NCBI GenBank assembly: GCA_947460245.1 | Contig: CANHGL010000004.1 | Location: forward strand, 1 to 64,000 | From: Sphingobacteriales bacterium | Lineage (GTDB): Bacteria > Bacteroidota > Bacteroidia > Chitinophagales > JADIYW01 | Reading direction: 5' to 3' | DNA length: 64,000 bases | Part shown: positions 24,905 through 35,518 of the stretch, one piece after another | Layout of the letters: each line of letters begins with the position of its first letter | Position numbering within the stretch: the first letter of the stretch is position 1 | Translations under genes and position numbers: made by a program | The notes under the pieces: model-generated | The model's database searches: none | Seen by the model: only the letters and a program-made list of their open reading frames with translations | What the model was told of the DNA's origin: nothing

Positions 24905-25894
24905 ATGAAGAAAGTATCTAATAATTTATTACTGTTATTTGTAGCAGTATTTCTGAACTCTTCTGTTTTTGCACAGGCAGAAGGCAGTGGACATGATATT
25001 GGTCTATCTGTTGGTCCTAATTTTGCCTTAACTGATTTAGGCGGAGCCAATAAGATTGGAGCTCCGTTTCTAAGGGATATTGATCCGCAAGCTACCCGTT
25101 TTTGTATTTCTGCATTTTACAGATATAATGTAAATAAGTGGTTTGCTGTTAGAGCGAATCTAATGTACGGTATGCTTACTGCAGATGATAGCCATACAGA
25201 TGGTACTCCTCCCTCAGTGGACGGGCCACCTAGCGATAGTTGGTATCGTGCTCGAAGAAACTTAAATTTTACTACACATATAGTTGAATTCCAGGGACTG
25301 CTGGAAGCCAACTTAAAAAAATATGTTCACGATGCTGCTGCTGGCGAAAATGAGCGTTGGGCACCTTATGTTGGTGCGGGTTTAGGATTCTTTTATTTTG
25401 ATCCTTATACGACTTTGAATGGTGCAAAAGTGAAGTTAAGACCATTAGGCACAGAAGGTCAGGCCATTTATAGAGATAAAAAGAAGTATAGTAATTTGCA
25501 ATTTGATTTAGTAGCATTAGTAGGTATTAAATATAATATTACGAGTAGATTTTCATTGGCTTTAGAAGGCATGTATCACCAGACGTTTACGGATTATCTG
25601 GATGATGTGAGTGGAAACTATGTGAATGCTGATGATGTTTCAAAATTATCTTCAACTGCACAAGCGCTGCAGAATAGAGCTAATGCGGGAAGATATGGTA
25701 GCGCTGAATTTAATTTTGTAGAAGGTCAGTATACCACAGCAGGTCTTCCAAATCCAGGTGGTATTGGCCAGCAACGCGGAGACAAGAAAGACAATGATCA
25801 GTTCTTTAATGTTCAGCTTACGCTTTCAATTGCTTTAACTTCCGGCATGGGAAAGAGCAGATTTAGAGGTAATTTCTCATGTCCGGTTTGGTAA
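24905..25894 (+). CDS. Outer-membrane beta-barrel protein (DUF6089-like)
   Basis: A 329-residue exported protein. Residues 1-23 are a signal peptide (cleavage near FAQ-AEG). The rest has the alternating pattern of an 8- to 10-strand barrel, with typical features such as YRYNVNKWFAVRANLMYG, APYVGAGLGFFYF and VGIKYNITSRFSLALEGMYHQTFTDYLDDVSG. This matches the PorT/DUF6089-type small barrels that are frequent in Bacteroidota. No enzyme motif is evident. It stands alone between nth and the convergent lipid kinase. Function unknown, probably structural or adhesive; the family assignment is by pattern. Confidence 0.8.
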   Translation: MKKVSNNLLLLFVAVFLNSSVFAQAEGSGHDIGLSVGPNFALTDLGGANKIGAPFLRDIDPQATRFCISAFYRYNVNKWFAVRANLMYGMLTADDSHTDGTPPSVDGPPSDSWYRARRNLNFTTHIVEFQGLLEANLKKYVHDAAAGENERWAPYVGAGLGFFYFDPYTTLNGAKVKLRPLGTEGQAIYRDKKKYSNLQFDLVALVGIKYNITSRFSLALEGMYHQTFTDYLDDVSGNYVNADDVSKLSSTAQALQNRANAGRYGSAEFNFVEGQYTTAGLPNPGGIGQQRGDKKDNDQFFNVQLTLSIALTSGMGKSRFRGNFSCPVW

Positions 25895-25908
25895 ATAGAG
25901 CGTCATTC

Positions 25909-26859
25909 TCATTTTCCTAAAATAAAATTTATCTTTTCTTGAAGGTTAATGATGGTCATTGGAGCAAATCCAATATATTCTCCATCCATATCAATCGATA
26001 TTTTTCTGGTTTCCATTGCCTGTATGGTCACTTTTTGAGCCTTCTTATAGTATACTTCCGGATGCTGTACCTTTTCGCAACGCTTTACTGTTCGGATATG
26101 TTTAAAATAATCCTTCAAGGTAATGTCTCCAATAATAATAATTTCAAATTTACCATCTGAAATGGAGGCATCCGGAGCAATTCCTAGTCCATTGCCAAAA
26201 TATTTACCATTGGCAACTACAAAATTTATGGCTTTTCCTTCCCATTCAAAGTCATCCGCTATTGCTTTTATTTTTACTTTTTCATAAGTGGCAAGAGTAG
26301 AGGTGATTGCCCAGAAATAAGCTAAGTCAGCCCCTAAAACAGATTTTGTTTTTTCAAGCTTTAAAACAGCTTCTCCGCCCATTCCTACATCCGTAATATT
26401 TATAAAAAATCGGTGAGCAGGATTACCTTCCGGATTTAAATAAGATACCCAGCCAGTATCTATCATTTGAGACTTTTGCTCTATTATCAGTTGTTTAAGT
26501 TGTAGGATATCTGAGGTGCTACCTGCAGTTTTAGCAAAATCATTTCCACTACCCCAAGGTAATAAGCCTACTTTAATTTGTGCAATATTTTTCCAATCAT
26601 ATGCCTCATGGGTATCACCTAGTCCGGTTTTAAAGGATTCAATTACTCCATTGATTCCTTCATTTAAGGTTCCATCTCCTCCGCAGAAAATGAGCGTGTC
26701 ATAGCCTCTTCCAATAGCTGTTTGCGCTAATTGAGTAATATGACCGATCTTTTCTGATAAAAACAGCTTGGGTTCATATTCCTTGAATGTATTTTGAATA
26801 GACTTTTTTAACTTTTCAATTTTTCTGGTATTTCCATTGATTAAGAATGCAATTTTCAT
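25909..26859 (-). CDS. Diacylglycerol-kinase-family lipid kinase (YegS/BmrU type)
   Basis: A 316-residue protein with the DAGK catalytic domain (about 1-140): FCGGDGTLNEGIN is the nucleotide-binding GGDGT motif, and LLPWGSGNDFAKT the second family motif. The C-terminal part is the usual beta-sandwich of YegS-like lipid kinases (VANGKYFGNGLGIAP, then KISIDMDGE). Substrates in the family include diacylglycerol, phosphatidylglycerol, sphingosine and ceramide. Since Bacteroidota often make sphingolipids, a sphingoid-base kinase is possible here, but that is only inference. Convergent with the barrel gene. Confidence 0.9.
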   Translation of the reverse strand: MKIAFLINGNTRKIEKLKKSIQNTFKEYEPKLFLSEKIGHITQLAQTAIGRGYDTLIFCGGDGTLNEGINGVIESFKTGLGDTHEAYDWKNIAQIKVGLLPWGSGNDFAKTAGSTSDILQLKQLIIEQKSQMIDTGWVSYLNPEGNPAHRFFINITDVGMGGEAVLKLEKTKSVLGADLAYFWAITSTLATYEKVKIKAIADDFEWEGKAINFVVANGKYFGNGLGIAPDASISDGKFEIIIIGDITLKDYFKHIRTVKRCEKVQHPEVYYKKAQKVTIQAMETRKISIDMDGEYIGFAPMTIINLQEKINFILGK

Positions 26860-28827
<1,968 letters not shown>

Positions 28828-28842
28828 CGAATATTAAGGCAT

Positions 28843-29814
28843 ATGATTTTTCCAAAACAAACTACTTTAATCACAAATGGAAGTCATCTGCCCTTTGGTG
28901 TATACGATGACCTTATTTCAGATGTGGATACGCACCTTTGGGATAAAAAAGGTTTTATTCTTAATAAACGCAGAACAGAACGTAAGACCTGGATCTTTTT
29001 TGGTGTGTATAGTCCTGAGCTTATTTGTGGGATGGCTATTGTAGATGCAGGTCTTGTTGCTACTGCATTCTCCTATTTCTATTCGTTCAAAGACAGTGTT
29101 TTTGAACAAGATAAAATAACTCTTCCCTTTGGTTTTTCTTCCTCTTTTAATCCTAATTTGGATAGTGAGTGGAAGCTGGGTAATTACAATATTAAAACAG
29201 TTAATGGTAAGATGTTCCTCCAGTATCTTGGAAAGTACAAGATGTATATGGAGGCCGAGCATACACCATATGGTGCAAGTATAGTGGCACCATCAGAGGG
29301 CGATCGTCCATTTAATTTTACATTCAAGAATTTGGGAGTTCCGGTAAAAGTTCAGATTAATAATGGTGGCGTAAATACGTATGCTACAAGTGGTAAATAT
29401 GGTTCCATAGATTTTACTAAAGGATATCCTCCCAGAGAAACATTTTGGAATTGGTTGTCATTTATTGGGATAACGGAGTCGCAGAAGAGCATAGCCGTGA
29501 ATTTAGTTGATCGATTCAATGGTAATATGGAGAATATTCTTTGGGTAGATGGTAAGAAAACCATTCTCTCTCCGGCAGTATTTACAAAGCAACAGCCATA
29601 TGATAAAACAGACTGGTTGGTGGAAACCAAGGACGGGATTCTCAATTGTCATCTCTCTCCACGAGGTGCAAGAAGTGAAAATCTTAATGCCTTATTGATG
29701 AAAAGTAATTTTATCCAGCCTTTCGGAACATTAGACGGAACTGTTATTATAGATGGAAAGCAAGAGCAGTTTACGGCATTTGGTGTTATCGAAGACCATC
29801 ATGCTGTCTGGTAA
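28843..29814 (+). CDS. DUF2804 family protein
   Basis: A 323-residue protein that I place in DUF2804 by the stretch KRTERKTWIFFGVYSPELICGMAIVDAGLVATAFSY (only the pattern is cited here), with the usual WNWLSFIG and W-V-D-G-K downstream segments. Mostly beta-strand, no signal peptide or membrane helix. The family has no established biochemical role; it has been suggested to belong with lipocalin-like or carotenoid/lipid-binding folds, which I cannot confirm. It lies 15 nt after the ABC-F gene on the same strand, so the two are probably co-transcribed. Its stop codon directly abuts the stop of the convergent gene at 29815. Confidence 0.72.
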   Translation: MIFPKQTTLITNGSHLPFGVYDDLISDVDTHLWDKKGFILNKRRTERKTWIFFGVYSPELICGMAIVDAGLVATAFSYFYSFKDSVFEQDKITLPFGFSSSFNPNLDSEWKLGNYNIKTVNGKMFLQYLGKYKMYMEAEHTPYGASIVAPSEGDRPFNFTFKNLGVPVKVQINNGGVNTYATSGKYGSIDFTKGYPPRETFWNWLSFIGITESQKSIAVNLVDRFNGNMENILWVDGKKTILSPAVFTKQQPYDKTDWLVETKDGILNCHLSPRGARSENLNALLMKSNFIQPFGTLDGTVIIDGKQEQFTAFGVIEDHHAVW

Positions 29815-30591
29815 TTACTTTATTTCCAAATCAGCTGCATTAATAAATACATCATCTGCATTGTAAAGCTCTAATGTGTATTTGCCCTTCTCTTCCAAGA
29901 AGATGTTGATATAGGTCCAGAACCAATTCCCATTTAAACTATAGGAATCTGATAGTATAAGTTTTCTGTTTTCTTTATCATATACCTTAATAAATACGTT
30001 ATTTGTCTTCAGTGGCTTCTTATTCGCATTTTCAATGTATAAGGTTATTTTGTTTCTATTGGAGTCATAATTAAATACTTCTCTTTTTCCTATTGGCATA
30101 TCTTCTGAAATGCTGTCGCAGAAGAAGATAGACGTTTCTTTATAGTACCAGGTGTCTGTGAAGAATACTTCATTGTACTGATCTTCATTATATCCAATAA
30201 AAGCAGTATACATTCCTAGTAATTCTTCGGATTTTCTGTCAAAAACACGTAACTGATAATTGCCTGGTTTTGAAAATGTATATTTATTAACCGCAAACTT
30301 TTTGGATGAATCTGGAATTAAATAGTAGTGATCAAATAGATAAAAATTGGTGTCTTTCCTGTTAAATGTTTTATTTATAGTTATAAAGAGAGTATCATTT
30401 ACAGGTTTATCTGAAGTGTAAAAAAGGTACATGTAGTTTCCTGTCTTTTGTATATTCCAGGAGGAATAATCTCCGCTATACTCTCCGTTCGCATCATAGG
30501 CTGTACATAATAATAATTTATTCTCAGCTTTGTTGGTTAGTTGGCTAATCAGCAGTAAGCATAATAACAGACAGGATAGGTTCAATTTCAT
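29815..30591 (-). CDS. Hypothetical secreted protein, 258 aa
   Basis: The frame extends to 30639, but a signal peptide begins at ATG 30591 (MKLNLSCLLLCLLLISQL), so I take that as the start. The mature chain has many Tyr, Asn and Asp residues and regular beta strands. Phrases such as VNDTLFITINK, GNYQLRVFDR and GKYTLELYNADDVFINAADLEIK look like tandem beta-sandwich (fibronectin/Ig-like) domains. A Cys inside the leader (LSCLL) is too early for a clear lipobox. I do not recognise the family. It probably sits in the periplasm or on the surface. Confidence 0.7.
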   Translation of the reverse strand: MKLNLSCLLLCLLLISQLTNKAENKLLLCTAYDANGEYSGDYSSWNIQKTGNYMYLFYTSDKPVNDTLFITINKTFNRKDTNFYLFDHYYLIPDSSKKFAVNKYTFSKPGNYQLRVFDRKSEELLGMYTAFIGYNEDQYNEVFFTDTWYYKETSIFFCDSISEDMPIGKREVFNYDSNRNKITLYIENANKKPLKTNNVFIKVYDKENRKLILSDSYSLNGNWFWTYINIFLEEKGKYTLELYNADDVFINAADLEIK

Positions 30592-30611
30592 TTTATAGAT
30601 AATGTATTTAA

Positions 30612-30639
30612 TAAAGTTAAAATTTTTTATGGAGGACAA
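30612..30639 (-). promoter_or_regulatory. Possible promoter of the 258-aa secreted protein gene
   Basis: Minus strand: TTG, 17-nt spacer, TAACTTTA, one base from the -7 consensus, 20 nt before the chosen ATG. Confidence 0.35.
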
Positions 30640-30685
30640 GGTTTTTTAACGAATTATTATTCACTTTATGTGCGTTTGGATACTT

Positions 30686-30716
30686 TTGGAGGAAGATATA
30701 AATAGATGTATCTTTG
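30686..30716 (+). promoter_or_regulatory. Promoter of the UbiA prenyltransferase - Maf operon
   Basis: TTG (30686-30688), 20-nt spacer, TATCTTTG (30709-30716). Both Bacteroidota elements are perfect and lie 29 nt upstream of the ATG. Confidence 0.68.
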
Positions 30717-30745
30717 AGCAATTAATTTATTAATAAAAAAATGAA

Positions 30746-31732
30746 ATGATGAACTATTTAAAGCTAATCAGACCTATTAATCTTATTATTTTAGCGCTCA
30801 CAATGTTTCTTTTCAGGGTATGTCTAGCGTCTGCCAGTGCATACAAACTATTTTCTGTGTATTCAATACTGTCTTCGTCTGAATTTTTATTATTGGTTTT
30901 AGCTAGTGTTTTTATTGCTGCAGGCGGATATGTAATTAATGATATTTATGATATTGAAATCGATATAATTAACCGGCCTAATAAACTTATTGTTGGAAAT
31001 AGTATTAGTGAAGATAATGCATACAATCTTTATAAGTTACTTTGTTTTTTAGGGATCTTGTGTACACTGTTACTGGCTTTTTTAACCAAGAATTATCGAC
31101 TATCTACTTTGCCAATAGTAATTATGGTTGTTTTAAATTTTTATGCGCATACTTTTAAGCGTCAGCTAATTGTAGGAAATTTTATGATTGCGCTTAGTGC
31201 CTCTTTTGCTATTTTGCTCATAGCTCTTTTTGAAATTGGTGATGCCGGTGTTGAGCTATCTTCGAATGAATCCTATATAAAAAGTGGCATTGTTATTTCT
31301 GGAGTTGTATATGCGCTTTTTGCTTTCTTAACAACATTTATGCGTGAAATAATTAAAGATATTGAAGATGTAAATGGGGATCAGCAATACGGATGCAGTA
31401 CGATACCAATTGTATTTGGTATTAAGGTAGCCAAGGTTGTAGTGGTTATTCTTGGAGTTCTAATTCTAGGTCTCTTAATTTCCTTCGTTCATTTTTTTTA
31501 TATTCTTCAGCTTATGAAAACGGTTTATATTCTTGGACTTGCGCTTGTGTTTCCGTTGTTTGTAATATTGTTGATGGTAGTGCTTGCAAAAAAAATGAAT
31601 TGGTTTTCTAATATCAGTAGGTTGTTAAAACTCTTTATCTGTATAGGCCTGGCATCTATGCTCTACTTTTTGGATGGTTCAGGCCCCCATATTTTCGTTG
31701 AATATATCAATTACCTTAAGAAATTATTGTAA
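30746..31732 (+). CDS. UbiA-family prenyltransferase
   Basis: A 328-residue integral membrane enzyme with about eight to nine helices. The first aspartate-rich motif, NDIYDIEIDIINRPNK (about residues 67-82), and the second, DIEDVNGD (about 205-212), bind the Mg-prenyl-diphosphate; TFMREIIKD is also family-typical. UbiA enzymes prenylate aromatic or other acceptors (menaquinone, heme O, geranylgeranylglyceryl phosphate). The wording of the motifs is nearest to the geranylgeranylglycerol-phosphate/digeranylgeranyl type, common but uncharacterised in Bacteroidota. The stop codon shares a base with the next ATG (TAATG), so translation of maf is coupled. The exact acceptor is unknown. Confidence 0.88.
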   Translation: MMNYLKLIRPINLIILALTMFLFRVCLASASAYKLFSVYSILSSSEFLLLVLASVFIAAGGYVINDIYDIEIDIINRPNKLIVGNSISEDNAYNLYKLLCFLGILCTLLLAFLTKNYRLSTLPIVIMVVLNFYAHTFKRQLIVGNFMIALSASFAILLIALFEIGDAGVELSSNESYIKSGIVISGVVYALFAFLTTFMREIIKDIEDVNGDQQYGCSTIPIVFGIKVAKVVVVILGVLILGLLISFVHFFYILQLMKTVYILGLALVFPLFVILLMVVLAKKMNWFSNISRLLKLFICIGLASMLYFLDGSGPHIFVEYINYLKKLL

Positions 31733-32310
31733 TGGAATCTCTAGCTGTCAAATTAATTCTCGGTTCTCAGTCACCAAGAAGGCAGGAGTTACTCCAGCGA
31801 GAAGGTTTTGATCTGGAATTAATAGCACCTGATATTGATGAGGTATTTCCAGAAGGAATGAGTTATTTTGAGGTTCCCGAATATCTTTCTGTCCAAAAAA
31901 TGAATGCAGTATATGCTATTTTAAATCAGGATAATGATTTTATCTTATGTGCTGATACGGTTGTTATTTTCAATGATATACTTCTAGGTAAGCCTGATAA
32001 TTTATTGCATGCATTTGAGATACTTAAGGCAATGAATGGCAACGAACATTATGTTGTAACAGGAGTTACTATTAGAAAAGACAATCGACTTCTTTCTTTT
32101 TCTGAAAAGGCAACAGTAAAATTCAAGGTATTATCTGATGCTGAAATCCTTAACTATATTCAGACCTCTAATCCTCTCGACAAGGCCGGAGCTTATAATA
32201 TTCAGGATTACCCAGGCTTTGATAAGGCAATAGGAGCGTTTGAGAATGTAATGGGTTTGCCTATAAAGCGGGTTGTAGAAGAGGTAAAAAATTGGGATAT
32301 TGTTAGTTAG
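31732..32310 (+). CDS. Maf-family nucleoside triphosphate pyrophosphatase
   Basis: A 192-residue Maf/HAM1-like NTP pyrophosphatase, acting on dTTP, UTP or modified nucleotides; Maf proteins also affect septum formation. The N-terminal LGSQSPRRQELL is the phosphate-binding loop and ADTVVI holds the catalytic acidic residues. AGAYNIQDYPG near residue 160 matches the conserved Maf segment. The length is normal. It starts at the TAATG overlap with the UbiA gene and ends inside the 3' end of the convergent LuxE-like gene (8-base overlap). Confidence 0.93.
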   Translation: MESLAVKLILGSQSPRRQELLQREGFDLELIAPDIDEVFPEGMSYFEVPEYLSVQKMNAVYAILNQDNDFILCADTVVIFNDILLGKPDNLLHAFEILKAMNGNEHYVVTGVTIRKDNRLLSFSEKATVKFKVLSDAEILNYIQTSNPLDKAGAYNIQDYPGFDKAIGAFENVMGLPIKRVVEEVKNWDIVS

Positions 32311-33301
32311 ATAACATCAGGTTGCATCCGCGTATAGCGGCAAAATCAATTCTTCCAGGAATTTCAAAAGTATCCGCTGTTTTTAGGTGTACAAGATCTT
32401 GTGTAGCTATAAAAGGACAAGAATACATGTTTGCAAAGTCAATTACATTTAATCCACCTCTTCCCGGTGAAACACTTACGGATCTCGGATCGTAAAGGTC
32501 TCTTTTCATTGCCTTCATCCATGGTGGTGTTCTGAATATACCATTACCATCGGAATATGCCTGAGAGAGCAGCTCTGTCATTCCATACTCAGAATGTATA
32601 GTATTAACATTGAACTTTTCTTTTAATATCGCATGCACTTCGTCTCTGGTTATTTCTTTTCGTCTTCCCTTCATTCCACCTGTTTCCATAATGGTAACGT
32701 GATTTAAATCCATGGGGAATTGTTCAGCAAAATCCAATAATGCATAGGTGACACCTATCAAAAGAATTTTCTTATTTTCTAGCTGTAGGTTTTTCAATGT
32801 CTTTGAAAGCTCATCCAGGTTATTTAAGTAGAATCCTGAATGCACTCCCGATAATTTGATCAGATGGTCCGTCATAAAAATAAGAGAGGAGTTGCCCCTT
32901 TCAAGATAAGAGGGTAGAAGCGCGAGAATTATCCAGTCTTCCGTCTCTCCATAAAAGCGATGAAAAGCATTTTTAAAGCTTTGTTCATATAAGCTAATAT
33001 CGGCTACGTAATGTTTGCTGTTTGTTTCGCCTGTTGTTCCGCTGCTTTCAAATATTTTTTCTGTATTTAAATGGTCAACAATAACCTTATGCGTTTTGAA
33101 GCATTCAATAGGTAAGAATGGGATATCTTCTAGTTTCCCCACCTTATTATGTGCTACCTTCAATAGGTCTGAGAATTGCCTGTAAACAGAATTGTATGTA
33201 TATTGGTAGTAAAATAGTTCAAGAGCCACTTCGTTAAAGTCGAAGGAAGTATCTTGAAAGATTTTTTCTCTTATTTTTGATATGGAAGTTAGCACAGACA
33301 A
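32303..33301 (-). CDS. LuxE-like acyl-protein synthetase family protein
   Basis: A 332-residue adenylate-forming enzyme resembling the LuxE acyl-protein synthetase domain. The P-loop-like SSGTTGETNS (about residues 84-93) and the MTELLSQAY segment (about 235-243) are the family's ATP-binding and core motifs. In luminous bacteria LuxE activates fatty acids for reduction, but no luxC or luxD is near, so this is a stand-alone member such as is common in Bacteroidota. The called start is TTG at 33301; a GTG at 33295 is an alternative, and no ATG lies near the domain start. The natural acyl substrate and acceptor are unknown. Confidence 0.83.
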   Translation of the reverse strand: MSVLTSISKIREKIFQDTSFDFNEVALELFYYQYTYNSVYRQFSDLLKVAHNKVGKLEDIPFLPIECFKTHKVIVDHLNTEKIFESSGTTGETNSKHYVADISLYEQSFKNAFHRFYGETEDWIILALLPSYLERGNSSLIFMTDHLIKLSGVHSGFYLNNLDELSKTLKNLQLENKKILLIGVTYALLDFAEQFPMDLNHVTIMETGGMKGRRKEITRDEVHAILKEKFNVNTIHSEYGMTELLSQAYSDGNGIFRTPPWMKAMKRDLYDPRSVSVSPGRGGLNVIDFANMYSCPFIATQDLVHLKTADTFEIPGRIDFAAIRGCNLMLSN

Positions 33302-33335
33302 AGGTTACGAAAACTAATTAAAAGCCAAAATCCTT

Positions 33336-33824
33336 ATGAATAAAATTACAATCTTCTTGTTGATGGTATCTATGTTGGGTATTATGTCTTGCTATAAAAC
33401 GCCCACTTTCCCTAAGGAGCCTCATATTGAATTTGAGGCCTATACCGTTTCTCAGCCATATACCATTACAGATACTGGTAATCTTCGTATTCGATTTACG
33501 GATGGTGATGGTGATCTGGGAATGCTTAATAATGCTGATTCTTCCACTCGCTCTAAAATTTATATTACTAATATTAAGTATAATCTGGCTTCTGTACCAA
33601 GAAACATCCCTATTATACCCAAAAAAGGTACAACAGATGCTATATCTGGTACTATAGATATTAAACTTGCTGGATCTGGTGGGGTAGGTTTATTAGATGA
33701 GTCTGCCTGTCTTTTGATTCAAAAACCCATTGATACACTAACTTTTAGTATTTATATCCAGGATAGGGCCGGTAATAAGAGTAATGTGATCATTACTCCG
33801 CCATTATTGGTAAAATGCCCCTAA
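33336..33824 (+). CDS. Uncharacterised lipoprotein, 162 aa
   Basis: A lipoprotein leader with lipobox IMSC (Cys about residue 19) is followed by a 140-residue beta-rich domain. The centre contains RFTDGDGDLG, a calcium-loop-like acidic sequence, and the C-terminus YIQDRAGNKSNVI resembles the last strands of an Ig/cadherin-like fold. I infer an envelope-anchored Ig-like domain. The family is not known to me. The gene stands alone between the LuxE-like gene and the FAD oxidoreductase. Confidence 0.72.
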   Translation: MNKITIFLLMVSMLGIMSCYKTPTFPKEPHIEFEAYTVSQPYTITDTGNLRIRFTDGDGDLGMLNNADSSTRSKIYITNIKYNLASVPRNIPIIPKKGTTDAISGTIDIKLAGSGGVGLLDESACLLIQKPIDTLTFSIYIQDRAGNKSNVIITPPLLVKCP

Positions 33825-33901
33825 TCATAAAATTGCCTTAATGCTTTATTAATCTCGTTTTCAAGGCCTTAACGGGGATTTGCCATATTTTTATTTCCCC
33901 G

Positions 33902-35206
33902 ATGAAATCTTTTGATGTCATAGTTATTGGTGCCGGTTACTCTGGTTTATCTGCTGCTTATTATTTGCAGCAAAAGGGTTTGCGTGTAAAGGTTTTGGAG
34001 GCTTCTTCTTATCCCGGTGGAAGGTCAAGATCAGATAAGTTTAATGGATTTACATTAGACAGCGGTTTGCATTTATACCATCATTCCACTACTGAGTTGT
34101 CAAAAATTATCAATATTGATCAGCTGCATTTGAAAAATGTATACCCTGGTTATCTCTTGCGTTACGAGGGCGTATTTAACCTGTTTACCAATCCACTTTA
34201 TAAGACTTTTGATACCCTTTCTACGGCTCTGGCAAGGAATGCTTCTTTATCCGATAAATTCAGGTTATTTGGATTGTATGTCAAGCTAAGAACTCAATCC
34301 TATAACAAACTGGTAAAAGAGAAAGATTCTTCTACTTTTGATTATCTATCTTCTAATGGGTTCAGCAAAAAACTTATTGATTCTTTTTTCCGGCCGATGA
34401 TTGCCGCGAATATATTTGATTATAATCTTCAATCCTCTTCCCGCTTTTCAAAAATTTATCTAAAGTCATTATTTCAAGATCAAGTTGCCTTACCCAAAGA
34501 CGGGATAGGAAAGATAGCAGAACTAATTGCTGATACTTTAGAGCCGGATACGATATCTTATAAGCTTAAGGTAAAGAAAGTAACAGCATTTGGAGTGGAA
34601 TTAACCAATGGAGATATCCTGGATGCTAATTGTGTAGTGGTAGCAACTAATGCTATAGATGCTAATGCTATGGTTGCTGGAAATATCATACCAGCAGAGT
34701 GTACGCATGTATCCACCTTGTATTTTTCAACAGATAAGGCGCCTTTAAGTAAACCTGTGGTGATTCTGAATGGCGATGAAGATAACCTGGTGAATCATGT
34801 GTTTGTTCCCAGTTTATTGCATCCGGAATATGCTCCGGAGGGAAAGCATTTAGTGTCAGTGAATGTGGTCAAATCTCATGATTTAGATGATGAAGAGCTT
34901 ATTGCAAAATGCCATACAGAATTATCGGATTGGTTTGGATTAAATGTCATGCATTGGGAGCATCTAAAGACCTATCATATCAAATATGCTATGCCTTTTA
35001 AGCCTATATTAGATAGTGTAAAGTTTACTAAAAAAATCAATAATCACTTATATGTGTGCGGGGATAGTTTTTCTGTAGGAACAATGGAGTCTGCTCTTAG
35101 ATCAGGCAGAGAAACGGCTGCAGTCATTGCAAAAGAATTTAAACAAGGCAATTTTGATAGTTTTAATCCAAAGCAGAATGCCGAAGGCTTACTTAATATT
35201 TCTTAG
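33902..35206 (+). CDS. FAD-dependent amine-oxidase/phytoene-desaturase-like oxidoreductase
   Basis: A 434-residue flavoprotein. The N-terminus carries the dinucleotide-binding VIVIGAGYSGLSAAYYLQ motif and the downstream YPGGRSRS, both typical of NAD(P)/FAD-binding amine-oxidase and carotenoid-desaturase families. The C-terminal LYVCGDSFSVGTMESALRSGRETAA is the second FAD segment. Family members oxidise amines, desaturate carotenoids or act on protoporphyrinogen. The sequence has no clear marker for one of these, and no carotenoid cluster is adjacent. It overlaps the convergent 82-aa gene by 18 bases. Confidence 0.88.
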   Translation: MKSFDVIVIGAGYSGLSAAYYLQQKGLRVKVLEASSYPGGRSRSDKFNGFTLDSGLHLYHHSTTELSKIINIDQLHLKNVYPGYLLRYEGVFNLFTNPLYKTFDTLSTALARNASLSDKFRLFGLYVKLRTQSYNKLVKEKDSSTFDYLSSNGFSKKLIDSFFRPMIAANIFDYNLQSSSRFSKIYLKSLFQDQVALPKDGIGKIAELIADTLEPDTISYKLKVKKVTAFGVELTNGDILDANCVVVATNAIDANAMVAGNIIPAECTHVSTLYFSTDKAPLSKPVVILNGDEDNLVNHVFVPSLLHPEYAPEGKHLVSVNVVKSHDLDDEELIAKCHTELSDWFGLNVMHWEHLKTYHIKYAMPFKPILDSVKFTKKINNHLYVCGDSFSVGTMESALRSGRETAAVIAKEFKQGNFDSFNPKQNAEGLLNIS

Positions 35207-35437
35207 ATAGGTTTCTCCCCGAGTTTTATTCATTTCTCCAAAACGCTTTATACATTCCTGAAGGAATCCTTCATCTACCATTTTCTGTATATCTTCAAAA
35301 GATCTGAGTTGATCATCCTCATTGAATTTATAGGTTTGCTCGAGTAGATTAAATTCTACTTTTAACACATAACGGTTATTCATTTCCATAACAGTTATCT
35401 TTAATATAGGATGATCTATGGTTCCGGCTATTCTCAT
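35189..35437 (-). CDS. Conserved hypothetical protein, 82 aa
   Basis: A short soluble protein starting MRIAGTIDHP and ending in TYLRNIK. The pattern of an N-terminal beta-hairpin half (ILKITVMEMNNRYVLKVEF) and a helical C-terminal half (SFEDIQKMVDEGFLQECI) suggests a compact alpha/beta fold. I recall this type as a small conserved protein in Bacteroidota with no assigned function. It has its own -7 element just downstream of a terminator for the preceding minus gene, so it is a separate transcription unit. It overlaps the end of the convergent flavoprotein gene. Confidence 0.72.
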   Translation of the reverse strand: MRIAGTIDHPILKITVMEMNNRYVLKVEFNLLEQTYKFNEDDQLRSFEDIQKMVDEGFLQECIKRFGEMNKTRGETYLRNIK

Positions 35438-35453
35438 TTTTTACTAATTCTCT

Positions 35454-35461
35454 CAAATGTA
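35454..35461 (-). promoter_or_regulatory. -7 element of the 82-aa gene
   Basis: Minus-strand TACATTTG, a perfect TAnnTTTG match 16 nt upstream of the ATG. No -33 TTG is seen, because that space is filled by the terminator stem. Confidence 0.4.
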
Positions 35462-35466
35462 ATAAA

Positions 35467-35497
35467 AAAAGAGTCGCTCTTATCAGGCGACTCTTTT
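35467..35497 (-). terminator. Terminator of the amphipathic-helix protein gene
   Basis: An 11-bp stem (AAAAGAGTCGC / GCGACTCTTTT) with a 9-nt loop, followed by a T-run on the minus strand, 22 nt beyond the stop codon. Confidence 0.9.
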
Positions 35498-35518
35498 AAA
35501 AATGTAAGTAACAACTAA

